A stretch of 64,000 nt of DNA from Ilyonectria destructans (lineage: Eukaryota > Ascomycota > Sordariomycetes > Hypocreales > Nectriaceae), in contig JAHEWK010000005.1 of assembly GCA_020740775.1 (NCBI GenBank), forward strand, positions 186,001 to 250,000, in the 5' to 3' direction. Position 1 is the first letter of the stretch. The number at the start of each line of letters is the position of its first letter. Positions 53,648 to 64,000 of the stretch are shown here, one piece after another. Made by a program: the position numbers and the translations under genes. The notes under the pieces are model-generated. The model worked only from the letters and a program-made list of their open reading frames with translations. It made no database searches and was not told the DNA's origin.

Positions 53648-54409
53648 TGGAGCCGGGCCATGCGGAGTTTCAGCGGCCTCTGCGGCAAGGGAGTAAGTCA
53701 AACGAATTGGTATTATATAAGCGGCCCTTGAAATTCCACTTCGTGAGTTTGGCTAACTCTCTACCTTTTTCTCTAATAACCAGAAGTTAAAGCTCTTCTA
53801 CTATACCTGCGCTCAGCTTGAGTTCCAAAAAAGATGTCACATGGTCTGGCAGTTTAACTGGGATGACGAATGTCCCATACGTATAGATACTAAAGCAGTT
53901 ATCTATACGGCTTGCAGAAACTGTGAGGGAACGATTATTTAACTTTCATACTTTATGAATAGTCTCATTTTATGAATATTGTGTAAATAGCTTAAGTTGG
54001 AGTTTTCCTTACGAATCTCGTTTTCCCCTTGTAAACAATCATTTCGCCCAAGCCACACCCGACCTCGTTCGTGCTCTTGTACCGTCACACTTCTCCGTAG
54101 ATACTTCAATTGGATTGTTGAAAAGGCAGAAAGGGCGTGTGAAAGGAGTAAGAGAAAGTTAATGAAGCCTTCTATTATTGACGACAAGCTGTCAGAAGAG
54201 GACTAGGACGTAGTTGAGGTTTTTATTTAGGTCTTGCGGCCATTCGATGAGGGAAATCCCTCACCGGTCAAGATGATAAACAACACAGTCAATCTATCAG
54301 TCATAACGACGTTATTGAGGTCGTAATTATCATCAATTCAATCAGCCTATTTTGGCATCATTTGATCGTACATTTCCCTGTCGGATATCGAAGGATGGTA
54401 GTATGCACC
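53648..54409. other. intergenic, no gene seen
   Basis: Normal to AT-rich spacer. A short perfect palindrome GAGGGAAATCCCTC at about 54247-54260 is the only structured item. Confidence 0.35.
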
Positions 54410-54645
54410 CCCTGTCTCGGCGCCGACATGGGTCCGTGTAATCCGATTTTTGGCTGGAGCGAGTGGTAGTATGGCCCAAACTACCTGTCGCCATGGGATT
54501 CCTCAATCTGGCAGGCTAGCTTCGCTCCTGAGGCCGCGGGAGGTTGGTTCAACAACGTTCCAGCAAGGATCTGCGTCCAGGGCATCTACATGGTCGGCGA
54601 TGGTAGCGGCGGACGGCTCCAGCAGTGCAACACCCGTAATGAATA
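54410..54645 (+). pseudogene. unidentified gene fragment
   Basis: One frame reads GADMGPCNPIFGWSEW, stop, YGPNYLSPWDSSIWQASFAP, then GGWFNNVPARICVQGIYMVG and ends at TAA 54643-54645. The high content of Trp, Gly and Asn and the consistent frame look like the 3' end of a real protein, perhaps secreted. I cannot name the family, and the internal stop argues for a relic. Confidence 0.3.
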
Positions 54646-55103
54646 AATCAAATCAACATAAGGATCAAATTTGAATTAATTAGCAGTTCATAACAGATGA
54701 TAGCCACGCAGCTTTCTCCAACGCTCTTGACCAACCTCTCTGTTGCATCAAGTGAATGGATAAGATCATGTGTGTGAGAAGCTCTTGATATTCTTCCTAT
54801 CTAATGAAGGTCTTTGGGTTAGTCTTATAGACAAGAAAAATGACGATGACCTCGGACAGCCGAGACGCTCCGGATGCTTCGGGGTCTTTAGCTTTAACTA
54901 GCTTCTGGCCTGAACGAAGGAAAAGCTAGGTCTTTGAATGGGCTGATCATGATAGATACCTTATGATGATCATCTGATATCCCGATACGTGACACTCTCT
55001 ATCAGACCATCCAAAGTCATCAAGGTCCCTCACCCTGCATTAAATCATCTCCCAATGCTTTCAACCTTTATCGAGAAGCAAGTCCATCAACAACCTTATT
55101 CCA
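54646..55103. other. intergenic, 3' flank of the phosphoketolase gene
   Basis: No gene seen. Confidence 0.35.
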
Positions 55104-57625
55104 CTAGCCATTCCGCTTCCAGGTCCAGTTCTTCAGGAAAGGAGGATCCATGCCTGTCTCGAACACCTGGTTGCGGGCCTCAATCTGCGCATTCAGCAGA
55201 GCCTCTCGAGCAGCAGAACCACGGTTGTGAAGCTTGGGCATCCAGTCGATAGCATCGATAGACAAGCTGAATCGATCCGTCTGGTTGCGGATGGCCAGCT
55301 CAAGCGGAGTGTCAATATTGCCCTTCTCCTTGTAGCCGCGGACGTGCAGGTTCTTGCTCCCAGGGCGTCTGTACGTCAGGCGGTGCACCATCCAGGGGTA
55401 GCTGTGGAAGTTGAAGATGATGGGGGTGTCGTCGGTGAACAGGCTTACCCACTCTTTATCGGTCAAGCCGTGGGGATGGTCGCCGGGGTGGATCAGCTTG
55501 AAGAGATCGACACAGTTCACACAGCGGATCTTGAGCTCTGGAAAGTGCTGTAGGAGCAGGTCGATAGCTGCAAGGGACTCGTGGGTGCTGATGTCTCCGC
55601 ATGAGGCCATGACCACGTCGGGATCCTCGCCGGCGTCGGTGCTGAATTCAGGCCAGATACCAATACCCTTAGTGCAGTGCACGACAGCGGCGTCCATCGA
55701 GAGGTATTGGAGATGCTCCTGCTTGTCGGACACGATGACATTCACGTAGTTAACAGACCGGAAGCAGTGATCCATGACTGCGAGCTTAGCGAACAGGCTT
55801 TGAATATTTTCCAGGAGTAATCTTACCTGAAAGCAGGCAATTACCATCAGGAGGAAGGTAGATGCGCACGACTTCGGGGCTTTTGTTAGCCACAACGTCG
55901 AGGAAACCAGGATCCTGGTGGGTAAAGCCGTTATGGTCCTGACGCCAAACAACAGCCGTTAACAGGATGTTGAGAGAAGCGACCTTATATCGCCACTCGA
56001 CCTCAAGACACTTCTCAATCCATTTGCAGTGCTGGAAACAGTGAGCATTACTGAATGAATAGTGTTCAAGCGAGCGAGCCTACCTGGTTGACCATGGAAT
56101 CAATAACGTGAATAAAAGGCTCATAGCTATTCAGCAGACCATGACGACCGCTCAGAATATAGCCCTCAAGCCAGCCCTCGCAGGTATGCTCAGAAAGCAT
56201 TTCCATAACGCGACCGGCCTTAGCAAGGTTGCCGCCGTTCTTATCTTCCTCAAAGTACTCTCCCATCCAAACCTTCTTGCCGGCTATATAGACACCACCC
56301 AACTTGTTAGACTCCGTCTCATCAGGGCCAAAAAGACGGAAGTTGGTCTGGTTCGCCGCAATGACGTCCCGCAGGAACTTAGCCATATTGGCCATACTAG
56401 CGTCCATGATAGCGCCAGGTTGGTTGACCTTGATGGCGTAGTCCTTGAAGTTGGGCATCTTGAGGGGCTTCCTCAGTTGGCCGCCGTTGGCGATAGGATT
56501 AATGCTCATACGGCGGTTGCCATCTGGGCAGAGAGCACGGAGGGATGGGATGGGCTTGCCAGACTCTTCGAAGAGGCGATCAGGCTCATAGCTGCGCATC
56601 CACTCCTCGAGAATCTTGAGGTGCTGGGGGTTGGTTGCCGGGTCGGTGATGGGGACTTGGTGGGCGCGCCAGAAACCAGCGAGATAGTTATCGTCAATCT
56701 TGCGGGGACCGGTCCAGCCCTTAGGGCTTCGGAGTACAATCATAGGCCACAGAGGTCGGAATGCCTCGCCGCTGTCGCGGGTTTGCTTCTGGAATTTGCG
56801 GATCTCATCGACGCAGTGCTCGAGAGTGGCCGCCATAGCCTGATGCATAGTCTCAATATCATCACCCTCGACAAAGTATGGCTGCCAGCCGTATCCAAGG
56901 AACAGGTTCTCAAGCTCTTTGTGAGAGATTCGAGCTAGAAGTGTGGGGTTGTTAATCTTATAGCCGTTAAGATGAAGAACGGGTAAAACAGCTCCATCCA
57001 CAATAGGGTTTAGGAACTTATTACTGTGCCAGGCAGTAGCAAGAGGACCAGTCTCAGCTTCACCATCGCCGACCATAGTAAGTGCGATCAAGTCGGGGCT
57101 ATCAAAGACCGTACCGAAAGCGTGTGAGATAGAGTAACCCAGCTCACCACCCTCGTGGAGAGATCCTGGGGTTTCTGGAGTAGCGTGGGAGCCAATTCCA
57201 CCGGGGAAAGAGAAGCTCTTAAAGAACTTCTGCAGACCTTCAATATCTTGGGATTTATCAGGGTACACCTCAGAATAAACACCCTCGAGGTAGGACTGTG
57301 AGAGGACGCCCGGGGCACCATGGCCAGGGCCAGAAATAAAGATGGCGTTTAGATCATGCTTCTTAATAAGACGGTTAAAGTGCATGTATGTGAAGATTTG
57401 CCCTGGAGCAGAGCCAAAGTGGCCAAGCAATCGAGCCTTGAGGTGGTCGACTTTGAGGGGGTCTCGGAGAAGGGGATTCTCCTTGAGATAGATCATACCC
57501 AAGGACAAGTAGCAACTAGCCTTGAAAAAGTCATTGTACTGCTCAATCTCCTCCTTGGAGAGCGGCTCGCCCTTGACGGTAGAGCGGGCGGGGCCAAAGG
57601 GCCGTATTGACTCGACTTCGGCCAT
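55104..57625 (-). CDS. xylulose-5-phosphate/fructose-6-phosphate phosphoketolase
   Basis: Exons 57625-56084, 56031-55827 and 55777-55104 join in frame to 806 residues, the usual family length. The ThDP-binding motif [20 protein letters not shown] lies at ~190-210. Other conserved blocks include [10 protein letters not shown] (N-terminal active-site loop), [60 protein letters not shown] and [12 protein letters not shown]. The enzyme cleaves xylulose-5-P (or fructose-6-P) with phosphate to acetyl phosphate plus glyceraldehyde-3-P (or erythrose-4-P), a cytosolic bypass of glycolysis that supplies C2 units. The start Met at 57625 gives the typical short leader [20 protein letters not shown]. Introns are 52 and 49 bp. 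An acetate kinase, its frequent partner, is not visible next to it. The gene is intact. Confidence 0.93.
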
Positions 57626-59144
57626 CGGGGATATATGAGATAGGGATGGATAAATAGTCTGAGAACTCTTTGGAGAAAGGAAGAGACAGAAACAAGGAGG
57701 AAGTGTGAAAACAGAAAAATAGGCTTCGAGGCTTAGGGGAAGTTCTTATACGGAGGAACCTGGATGGATTGCCAAGTGGCCGCAACTAGCGACAGAAACA
57801 GGAGGAGTGCGGTGTAGGGAAACTCGGCCGACGCCAACGAAAGATTTCTCGTCTGCTGCGGCACGTGCTGTTAAAGCGACTACGGCGAGTGCAACTTCAA
57901 AGAGGTCGCCTCTATCTACATGAGGAAGACTTGGGGAGGATGTGGACATTCGATTGCCCCTAGTGTGAAGGCAATATATTAGCTCTAGTGCTCAACCAAA
58001 TGTGGATGGGGGATGTGACCTCAGCCATCCCACAAATCTGGCGGACCGTCTCGATGTAACGAGGCGCCCGAGCGCACCCCTGGCCAACCTATTGCTTCAA
58101 CAAGGTGAGCTCTCTAATAAAATAATATTAACATCTCATCATCAGGTACTGATGATGTGCTAGCACCAAAACACAAGCTCCCCCTCAGCTTCAGCTAGCC
58201 ACTCAATTACAATCAAAGGATTCGTGTGCGAAAATTCAAAGTTGTATTTGGTATACCGGGAGATTTTCACCACTAGTATTCTAGAAGGTGTGCCATTGTA
58301 AAAGTTCCATTGTAGAAGTTTCATACATGCATCTCACAATCAAACGAACTTTCCCTACCATAAGCTCTCCGGACCAAAGTTAAAGTATTTAATTTGATTG
58401 TCGGCTGTCTACGACCTATATACCTGCTAAGTGGGGCCATTCTCATTTACCAATAGGTCTCATTTGTCCACCCTGCTGCCAAGCTTGACACCCCCCGTTG
58501 ACGCATCTATTGTGGCATGATAACGCCACGCCGGTGGCCATGGTGATGAAGTTCGCCGTCATCTGTCATACCAACGAACCGCTGGTGGTGGGGCCTGCCA
58601 AATCACACTAGCTGCAGCATGTGACAAGGAGCCGTAAGGCCAACCAATGGTGACGATGAGTGGCAGCATCAGCCGTCCTTCGAATCCAGCCTGCTCTTCC
58701 GCTTGGAAGATTGAGGTGATGGAATTAGCCCTGTTGCGGTAATCTGGAACGGACGGCTGCCCCAGCACTCACACCATCTTCACATGCCAACAATTGCGAA
58801 TATCAAGGTTTCAATTCACGGTTAGTCACATTTATTGTAGTATTGCAAACCCATCGGAAAGTTTCGAGCCACTAGCAGCGGCCATTTCATCCAATGGGCT
58901 TGTGGTTTAATGACTTTTAACTCTTGTCGAGTTGCAAAGGAGGGTCATATCGCGAGACAGAATGGGGTCCTGAGTTCTTCCCAGGAAGCAAAACACCTGG
59001 GACACCGATTGTATGAACAGTCCCACACGGTATGAAGATTTCGTTTCGGCCCCCCAGTTCAAGTCCCCTCAGGGGCAGTCTAGTCATGCCGGCAGTCCAA
59101 CAGGGAAGCCTCCGAGAAACGGAGATTATGGGAAAGGTTCCAAA
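57626..59144. other. 1.5-kb intergenic region
   Basis: This is the promoter of the phosphoketolase gene, followed by DNA without a supportable gene. The open frames at 58559-58768 and 58917-59246 on the minus strand have no recognisable domain, and the latter depends on the poly-G tract. Confidence 0.4.
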
Positions 59145-59171
59145 GGGGGGGGGGGGGGGGGGGGGGGGGGG
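59145..59171. repeat. poly-G homopolymer, 27 bp
   Basis: Twenty-seven consecutive G, preceded by CAAA and followed by CAAG. It is the second long poly-G tract in the window and is not inside a recognised gene. Confidence 0.8.
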
Positions 59172-59504
59172 CAAGAAGACCATCATACAGGATTCATAAG
59201 AAGCTAGGAAAGAGGCCCGCAGCAGGTACATGGTCTTTAGCATCATAACGTCATCGGCGCAGCCATGGAGACCCGCCTCTTCCCCTGGACTATGTCCAAC
59301 TAAATATCTAGATAGCGACGGTGATCTTATCTGTCCGGTGGTTGATGACCTCTGTGGAATGACAGACTTGGATCAGGAGGAGTGGCAGCGAGCGTGTGAA
59401 ATCTTAAGGTAATCGATGCCACAGTCGGTTAAGATGGTATAGGATATCAAGAGATGGCCAGCAGATATGTTGATCACTGTATTAGCAAGCAAAAGTATAG
59501 AGTA
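59172..59504. other. spacer, no gene seen
   Basis: No conserved frame recognised. Confidence 0.3.
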
Positions 59505-60308
59505 TTATCCTACTGAGAGACACGATCCACCTTCTCCCTCCACATTTTCTCCTCTTCTCGTTTTACTCCCCCCCTTGCACATAATGCGCCAGTGTTCAAT
59601 AGCTGACTGTGTTCGATCTAACCGCTTGGCGATCTTGAAATCTGATAACCCGTCCACCTTCTTCAGCCTCCTCAGAAGATCCTTAGCATCCATACCCCAC
59701 GGGCGACGTTGTTTTCATGCCTCCACACGCCTCGACATAATCGTCGTTCCCATCGCCGCCGGCAAACCTACGGCCATCTTCTCCATCCGTATCACTCTCA
59801 TGTGTCGCTAGCCGCGTCCTGCCTCTAGGAGGGAAATCCACTCCTCGCCGTCCGATCGCCTCATCCTGTCCTCTCCCGCCTCGTTCGTCTCGTTTCCGAG
59901 CGAGTCGAAGAGCGCCATATACGTTTCTCGCGAGCTCCTTGGCGAACTAAACTGCCGGATATGCTCGTGACTGCCTTTGACGAAGTCCTTGATGGCTTAG
60001 TCGAGGAGATCGAGACAACCCCTCTCGCAATCATGCGTCCGCCTTGGAGGAGGGACTCCTCTGAGACTGATTGGAGAAGGTGTTCTCTCCGTAGTCATGG
60101 GCTCGATGCTAGGCATCATACTTGGCGAACTGGCTGCAAGGGTGGTTCCGACTAGACTGGCCGATGCAACTGAGGCCACCACACCCGTGCCAACATCCTC
60201 GCCGTCTCCCGTCTTGGGCCTGAAAGTCGCGGTACAGAACGCGTGCGAGGTCGGTCCACTTCTCTTGTCGACGTCTTCAATGTGGATTGGCCGGCATTTC
60301 AGCTTCAC
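59505..60308 (-). pseudogene. Myb/SANT-like small protein relic with three nonsense changes
   Basis: A single minus-strand frame reads coding-like from 60308 to 59505. It ends in a helix-turn-helix-like unit, RRPWGMDAKDLL, RRLKKVDGLSDFKIAKRLDR, TQSAIEHWRIM, resembling a Myb/SANT-type DNA-binding repeat with its spaced Trp residues. Upstream in the same frame is DFVKGSHEHIRQF, then MALFDSLGNETNEAGEDRMR, then SDGEEWISLLEAG. Three stops interrupt it (TAA before AIKDF, TAG after EAGRG, TGA before KQRRPW). Each could come from CAA, CAG or CGA by one C-to-T change. No ATG was found at the 5' edge. The shared frame across three stops supports a decayed gene rather than introns. Confidence 0.5.
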
Positions 60309-60978
60309 AGCGCTCAGTCTCCAGACCGTCAGAGTGCACCCTATGTGACCATTTTAGGGTCAGAGCGTGGGACAACTACACGAAAGCTTGAACCAGCCTC
60401 TTCGAAACCTCATTGCATTGTTATAACCCGCTGAGCACCCTTCACCCACTAGCGGTAACACTTCCGTCCATAACATCTAAGAGCGACCCGTGGCGCCCCA
60501 CGGCGTAGATTATCGAACCACGGAGTTTGGTCAAAGTTCGGACTTTTGATCACTACTGCCCTTTGCAAAGTCTAGCTCATTCGTCACACAGCTCAAGGGT
60601 GCCAAAAACATTCAAAGAATGTATTGCTACGTATCTATCGGAAAGATAACATGAAGTCATTATCAGATTCTGTCCTAGCTCTCAAAGCTGTGGTTCGTAG
60701 TATACATTCGAGTCTGGACGATTGGTTCTGCCTGTTTCCTGGTACAACAGTATACTTGTATTCATCAAGGACGAATGATGAAGGTTTTGGAATACCTGAT
60801 TCGACGAAGTGGACGTGCTCGGTGCTCCGAGTAAGCCCGGCATACCATCGGCCCCGCAATACAAATGCCGTGGGCGAAATTGCACAAGTATAAAAGGCAC
60901 TGCGATGAATAATATAACGGGTCTCCGGCATTGTCACTTAAGAACCACAAAGCTTCTTTTTTTTTTTTTGTGGTCATC
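60309..60978. other. promoter region of the alpha/beta-hydrolase gene
   Basis: Contains the TATA candidate at 60889 and a T-run at 60957-60969 just before the start codon. Minus-strand open frames at 60635-61043 are shadows or chance. Confidence 0.4.
60889..60897 (+). promoter_or_regulatory. TATA box candidate
   Basis: TATAAAAGG lies 90 bp upstream of the ATG at 60979, a suitable distance for a short leader. Confidence 0.5.
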
Positions 60979-62040
60979 ATGCCTCTGCCAATGCCCGACG
61001 GCGGCCAGACGCTGGTATACAGCACCGTTGAGGACCATGACATTAAGCTTGACTATTACGTACCCACCAATGCACGCGGTACTCTACCCGCTGTAATCTA
61101 CTATCATGGAGGTGGAATGACAGCTGGCTCCCGACGAGATTTCCAGTTTCCACGCTGGTTGTATGGTAAGCTGCCAATTGTTCACCAGGGTGATCCAATA
61201 TTAACTTACAGGGTCGCAGACTACTGCCAGAAAAATAACTATATCTTCATCTCAGCGGATTATAGGCTCTGTCACCCGAGCACCGCTCTCGACCAGATCG
61301 ACGACGCAAAAGCTTTGTTCAAGTTCCTTGCGAGCAGTAGTTTTGCAACAGCACTGCCCAAGTCCGTCTCAATTAATACTGCCCGTATCGCCGTGACGGG
61401 ATTTTCAGCAGGTGCATTCTCTGCTCGCGCGGCGTGCATCTATGCTGAACCCAAGCCAGCAGCGCTTTTGACGGTTTTCGGCAGTGGCGGTAACTGGCTT
61501 GTCAAATACTTAACGACACCTCGATCTCCGACATCTATCGCCAAGTTCGTAGATCTCAACCGGGTTCCCGAAATTCTTGCAGATAGGAGAGTTCTTAGCG
61601 ACGATACTGCAGAGGGAAATTGGTTCACCGGCCGTTTTGCACTTACTGTTCAATGGGAGCTGGATGGAACCTTTCTCGAGGGCTGCCTAGGTCACCCTGG
61701 GTTAAGTGCTCAGCTTAATGCGGTAGAGGACACTGAACGAGCTGCGACAATTCCCGAGCACATCAAGCCGGCATTCTTACAGTTGTTCGTAACCAAGGAT
61801 TACCCCCCGTCCGTCTTCATTCACGGGACGGCCGATGATATCGTTCTCCCGCAGGAAAGCGTGCATCACCACGATCAACTCAAGAAACTTGGAGTCAAGA
61901 CAGAGCTATTGCTTGTGGATGATGGGCCTCACGGACTGCTCGAGTTTGTCTCCACAGGTCCTCCAAAACCATGGAAAGGCGCGGTCGAAGCGTACGATGG
62001 GGCTCTCAAGTTTTTCGACCAGATATTGGAAAATGCGTAG
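60979..62040 (+). CDS. alpha/beta-hydrolase fold-3 esterase/lipase-like protein
   Basis: 353 residues from the Met at 60979 (MPLPMPDGG); an upstream in-frame Met at 60931 adds a Phe-rich leader that is unlikely to be translated. The oxyanion-hole motif HGGGMTAGS (~40), the nucleophile elbow GFSAG (~155), the acid region HGTADDIVLP (~290) and the catalytic His in GPHGLLEF (~325) place it in the hydrolase fold-3 family of carboxylic-ester hydrolases. No signal peptide, so probably cytosolic. Between the oxyanion motif and SADYRL there is an extra 15-residue piece (GKLPIVHQGDPILTY). This piece coincides with an intron-like GTAAGC...TTACAG of 46 bases at 61168-61213. Removing it would shift the frame, so I annotate it unspliced. 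Either splicing is subtly different or a one-base change has occurred there. Confidence 0.82.
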   Translation: MPLPMPDGGQTLVYSTVEDHDIKLDYYVPTNARGTLPAVIYYHGGGMTAGSRRDFQFPRWLYGKLPIVHQGDPILTYRVADYCQKNNYIFISADYRLCHPSTALDQIDDAKALFKFLASSSFATALPKSVSINTARIAVTGFSAGAFSARAACIYAEPKPAALLTVFGSGGNWLVKYLTTPRSPTSIAKFVDLNRVPEILADRRVLSDDTAEGNWFTGRFALTVQWELDGTFLEGCLGHPGLSAQLNAVEDTERAATIPEHIKPAFLQLFVTKDYPPSVFIHGTADDIVLPQESVHHHDQLKKLGVKTELLLVDDGPHGLLEFVSTGPPKPWKGAVEAYDGALKFFDQILENA

Positions 62041-62975
62041 TTTAGCTCAAACATTTTACAGTCAAAGAGGTGTATTCGTTTATCAACGCGTGCGAATACA
62101 TGTCGTCTTTCTGAGGAGAGTGACCTCTAAACATAAGCAACCAAAATTTACCAGTAATTACCGTGCATGCTGATACCTCCCGCGCAAGGCAATCCCCCAT
62201 GGGTTGACTGTAAGAAAGGGGTTAATTCGCAAGGAATGCCCAAGCTCTCTAGAATGGGATTGAGTGCCTTTTGGCGTGATCCTATCCGTGACCAGCTTGA
62301 AGGCGCAATAGGGAGCACAACGAGGTACGGAGCGAACAATTAATCCGTGGGGCCCCACGGGATGTCAATGAGTGTGGCGGTGTAGTGGTTTGTGGTTAGC
62401 CCTCCCCGATAGACTAAGGGGACCTTGCAACCATGGTACAGTATTGAGGCTTGGGTCTGCTGTTCGCTTTATTACCAATCGCGCATGTCTATTCGTATAT
62501 GGTTCCGGAGAATATTTTCCTGCAAGTTGCTGAGCCATGGAGCCTTTTAGTGGTCCGTCATGGTATGTGAGATTCAAGTGCAAGGCTACAGGCGAGCTGT
62601 AACCTTTGTGTACACCTCCTCATATCATTACGCATGCACTATCAGGCTGCTTCTTCGTTACCGACTCTGTGTTGATCTGTGCACCCATACATATGCTTAG
62701 TCTCTTCTTCTATATTTTTTAAAAACTACGTCATCAGTAGAACTGAGCCTTTCTCATCTTTTCCCACGGGGCGTAGACCTCCTCTCTCTAGCTCCATTGA
62801 GACATTATACCTCGCCTGTAATGTAAAACGATCTAGTCTTCCCCAGGAGTAGCGCCGCAAAGCCCGGGGCAAATGCGGGGTTGCCGGCTCGACATCCGAG
62901 AGTGGGACATGGAAAAGAGCACATCAAGTCGCTGCAGATATCAAATCTGTCGCCTTCTCTCTCTGCATATTGTTA
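62041..62975. other. intergenic, no gene seen
   Basis: This is the 3' flank of the hydrolase and the promoter region of the transcription factor gene. No conserved frame. Confidence 0.4.
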
Positions 62976-64000
62976 ATGATGAAACCTTTCAAGTGTACCG
63001 AGTGTCTCAAATGCTTCAGTCGTGGGGAGCATTTAGAGCGGCACTCTGCGCTACGTGAGAACCTCGTTGGGTAGCTCGTCTTGTTGTGTTGGCACTAATA
63101 AACGTGCAGATACCGGGGAACGGCCACATCAATGCTCGTGCGGAAGGTCGTTCGTGAGGAGGTCTGTCTTGGGTTGTTACACCCGGCGGCGATGAACATG
63201 CTAACGGATATGCAGCGATGCCTTCTCGCGTCACCTCCGGGGCTGTCGATCGGGGCAAGCGAGACCGCGCGCTTTAGCACCAGACAAGCGCGTCACAGGT
63301 CTGCGGCCGCGACGGGCTTGTGATAGATGTGCACGATTAAAGTCCAAGTGCGATTCCGACATCCCTTGCCACCGTTGTGTCTCTCAGAGCATGACCTGCT
63401 CGTACAATCGCGACGTGGACCCCCGGCGCGAGACCGCGGCACAGGTCTCTTCAAGCGCAACTGGAGTCTCTGATGCCGGCGGGGACGACCCTTCTCCCAG
63501 CGCTTCGATGAGCTCCCATTCTGCAACCCAGCCGACGACTGGGGATAGCGACATGCCAGCAGTGGCGGCGTACGGGGACTCACCTGGAGACTGGGTCAGT
63601 CCGGTCGACAGTACTTCTGACGCCAACACGAACCACATGCTGCGTGTGGAGGATCTTACTGCGGTCAATGACTATTCATGGAGTTTCGATATGGCCTCGT
63701 TACCACTATTGCCACCCTTTTTTATCGAAGGAGCAGCGGACTTCATGATGGAGGAGTGTAGGCAGCACAATTTCCCACCCATGGCACTACATCAGCGCAT
63801 CCATTAATATATGTTTCAGTTGATACCCAGGGCAATGAAACCGCCCCTCAGCCGCTCAGCGAGCCAATCTCGAGTTCTCTGTCATTAGAGCAACTAGATC
63901 CGCTGTTGGCAAAGTGTACGGCAATCAAGGCCTTGCTCCATGGGCCTGGCCCAATGGTGCCCGAGGAAGTCGTGGTGAGGTCAATTAACCGCGATAGCTT
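62976..64000 (+). CDS. C2H2 plus Zn2Cys6 transcription factor (5' part, runs off the window)
   Basis: Exons 62976-63054, 63110-63161, 63216-63757 and 63820 to beyond 64000. Two C2H2 fingers open the protein: KPFKCTECLKCFSRGEHLER, then HTGERPHQCSCGRSFVRSDA with FSRHLRGC. The finger linker and second finger are only complete after removing introns 63055-63109 and 63162-63215. A Zn2Cys6 cluster follows (CDRCARLKSKCDSDIPCHRC, then VSQSMTC; spacing C-x2-C-x6-C-x5-C-x2-C-x6-C). Then comes a Ser/Thr/Asp-rich linker and, after the 63758-63819 intron, the start of a region normally leading to the fungal_trans regulatory domain. This C2H2-C6 architecture is specific to fungi and regulates metabolism or development genes. 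The C-terminal part is outside the window. The start Met is one of a tandem pair (62976, 62979). Confidence 0.85.

Noticed and set aside
56108..56938. 276-codon plus-strand open frame
   Set aside because: Antisense to phosphoketolase exon 1.
938..64000. A single biosynthetic or defence gene cluster spanning the window
   Set aside because: The intact genes are functionally unrelated and on mixed strands, and no backbone synthase, transporter set or co-directional operon-like arrangement is visible.
1..64000. tRNA and rRNA genes
   Set aside because: Scanning by eye found no convincing cloverleaf with A/B boxes or rRNA-like stretch. A tRNAscan-type search would settle it.

Overview
The window looks like nuclear DNA of a filamentous ascomycete (Pezizomycotina). 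The evidence is: short GT-AG introns of about 45-105 bp in most genes; fungal families such as a DUF7708-NACHT STAND protein, a HET-domain relic, DUF6604, an NsdD-like GATA factor, an SLM1-type BAR-PH protein, a fungal phosphoketolase and a C2H2+Zn2Cys6 regulator; and a 12-kb AT-rich block full of decayed retrotransposon with the transition bias of repeat-induced point mutation (RIP). The sequence does not identify the species.

Layout. 1-13.5 kb: HET-domain relic (-), DUF7708-NACHT-zinc finger gene (+, one frame break), SNF2/RING helicase (-, ten exons), a dead DNA-transposon patch, and a DUF6604 gene (-). 14.1-26.6 kb: AT-rich block holding a 0.8-kb inverted repeat and a long-arm inverted-repeat element. 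The latter is split by a complete but dead Ty3/gypsy element (409-bp LTRs, TATAC target duplication). 26.9-31 kb: a little-mutated solo LTR (TSD CTTGC), a 442-bp MITE and a Copia scrap. 31.5-35.5 kb: an intact intronless gene for a roughly 1,350-aa protein of unknown function that resembles bacterial proteins. 35.5-39.4 kb: a small transposon derivative, a SERAC1/lipase-like pseudogene and an unidentified degenerate coding stretch. 40.2-46.7 kb: GATA factor (-), a rhodanese pseudogene with a poly-G tract, and a complete divergent beta-tubulin (-) with Ala at position 198. 46.9-48.1 kb: a Mutator-like non-autonomous element with 9-bp TSDs, mirrored 34-bp repeats and a CT-rich core. 49-57.6 kb: SLM1-like BAR-PH gene (-), chromate-transporter pseudogene (-), PcaB-type lyase (+), phosphoketolase (-). 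59.5-64 kb: Myb/SANT-like pseudogene (-), alpha/beta-hydrolase (+), and the 5' part of a C2H2+Zn2Cys6 transcription factor running off the right edge.

The intact genes do not form one obvious pathway. The window reads as ordinary housekeeping and regulatory genes mixed with accessory DNA: transposon graveyards, incompatibility/STAND genes, and several gene relics broken mainly by C-to-T type nonsense changes. The most notable items are the mirrored Mutator-like element, the natural E198A-type beta-tubulin, the large bacterial-like intronless gene, and the nested retrotransposon whose empty site survives in the opposite arm of its host element.
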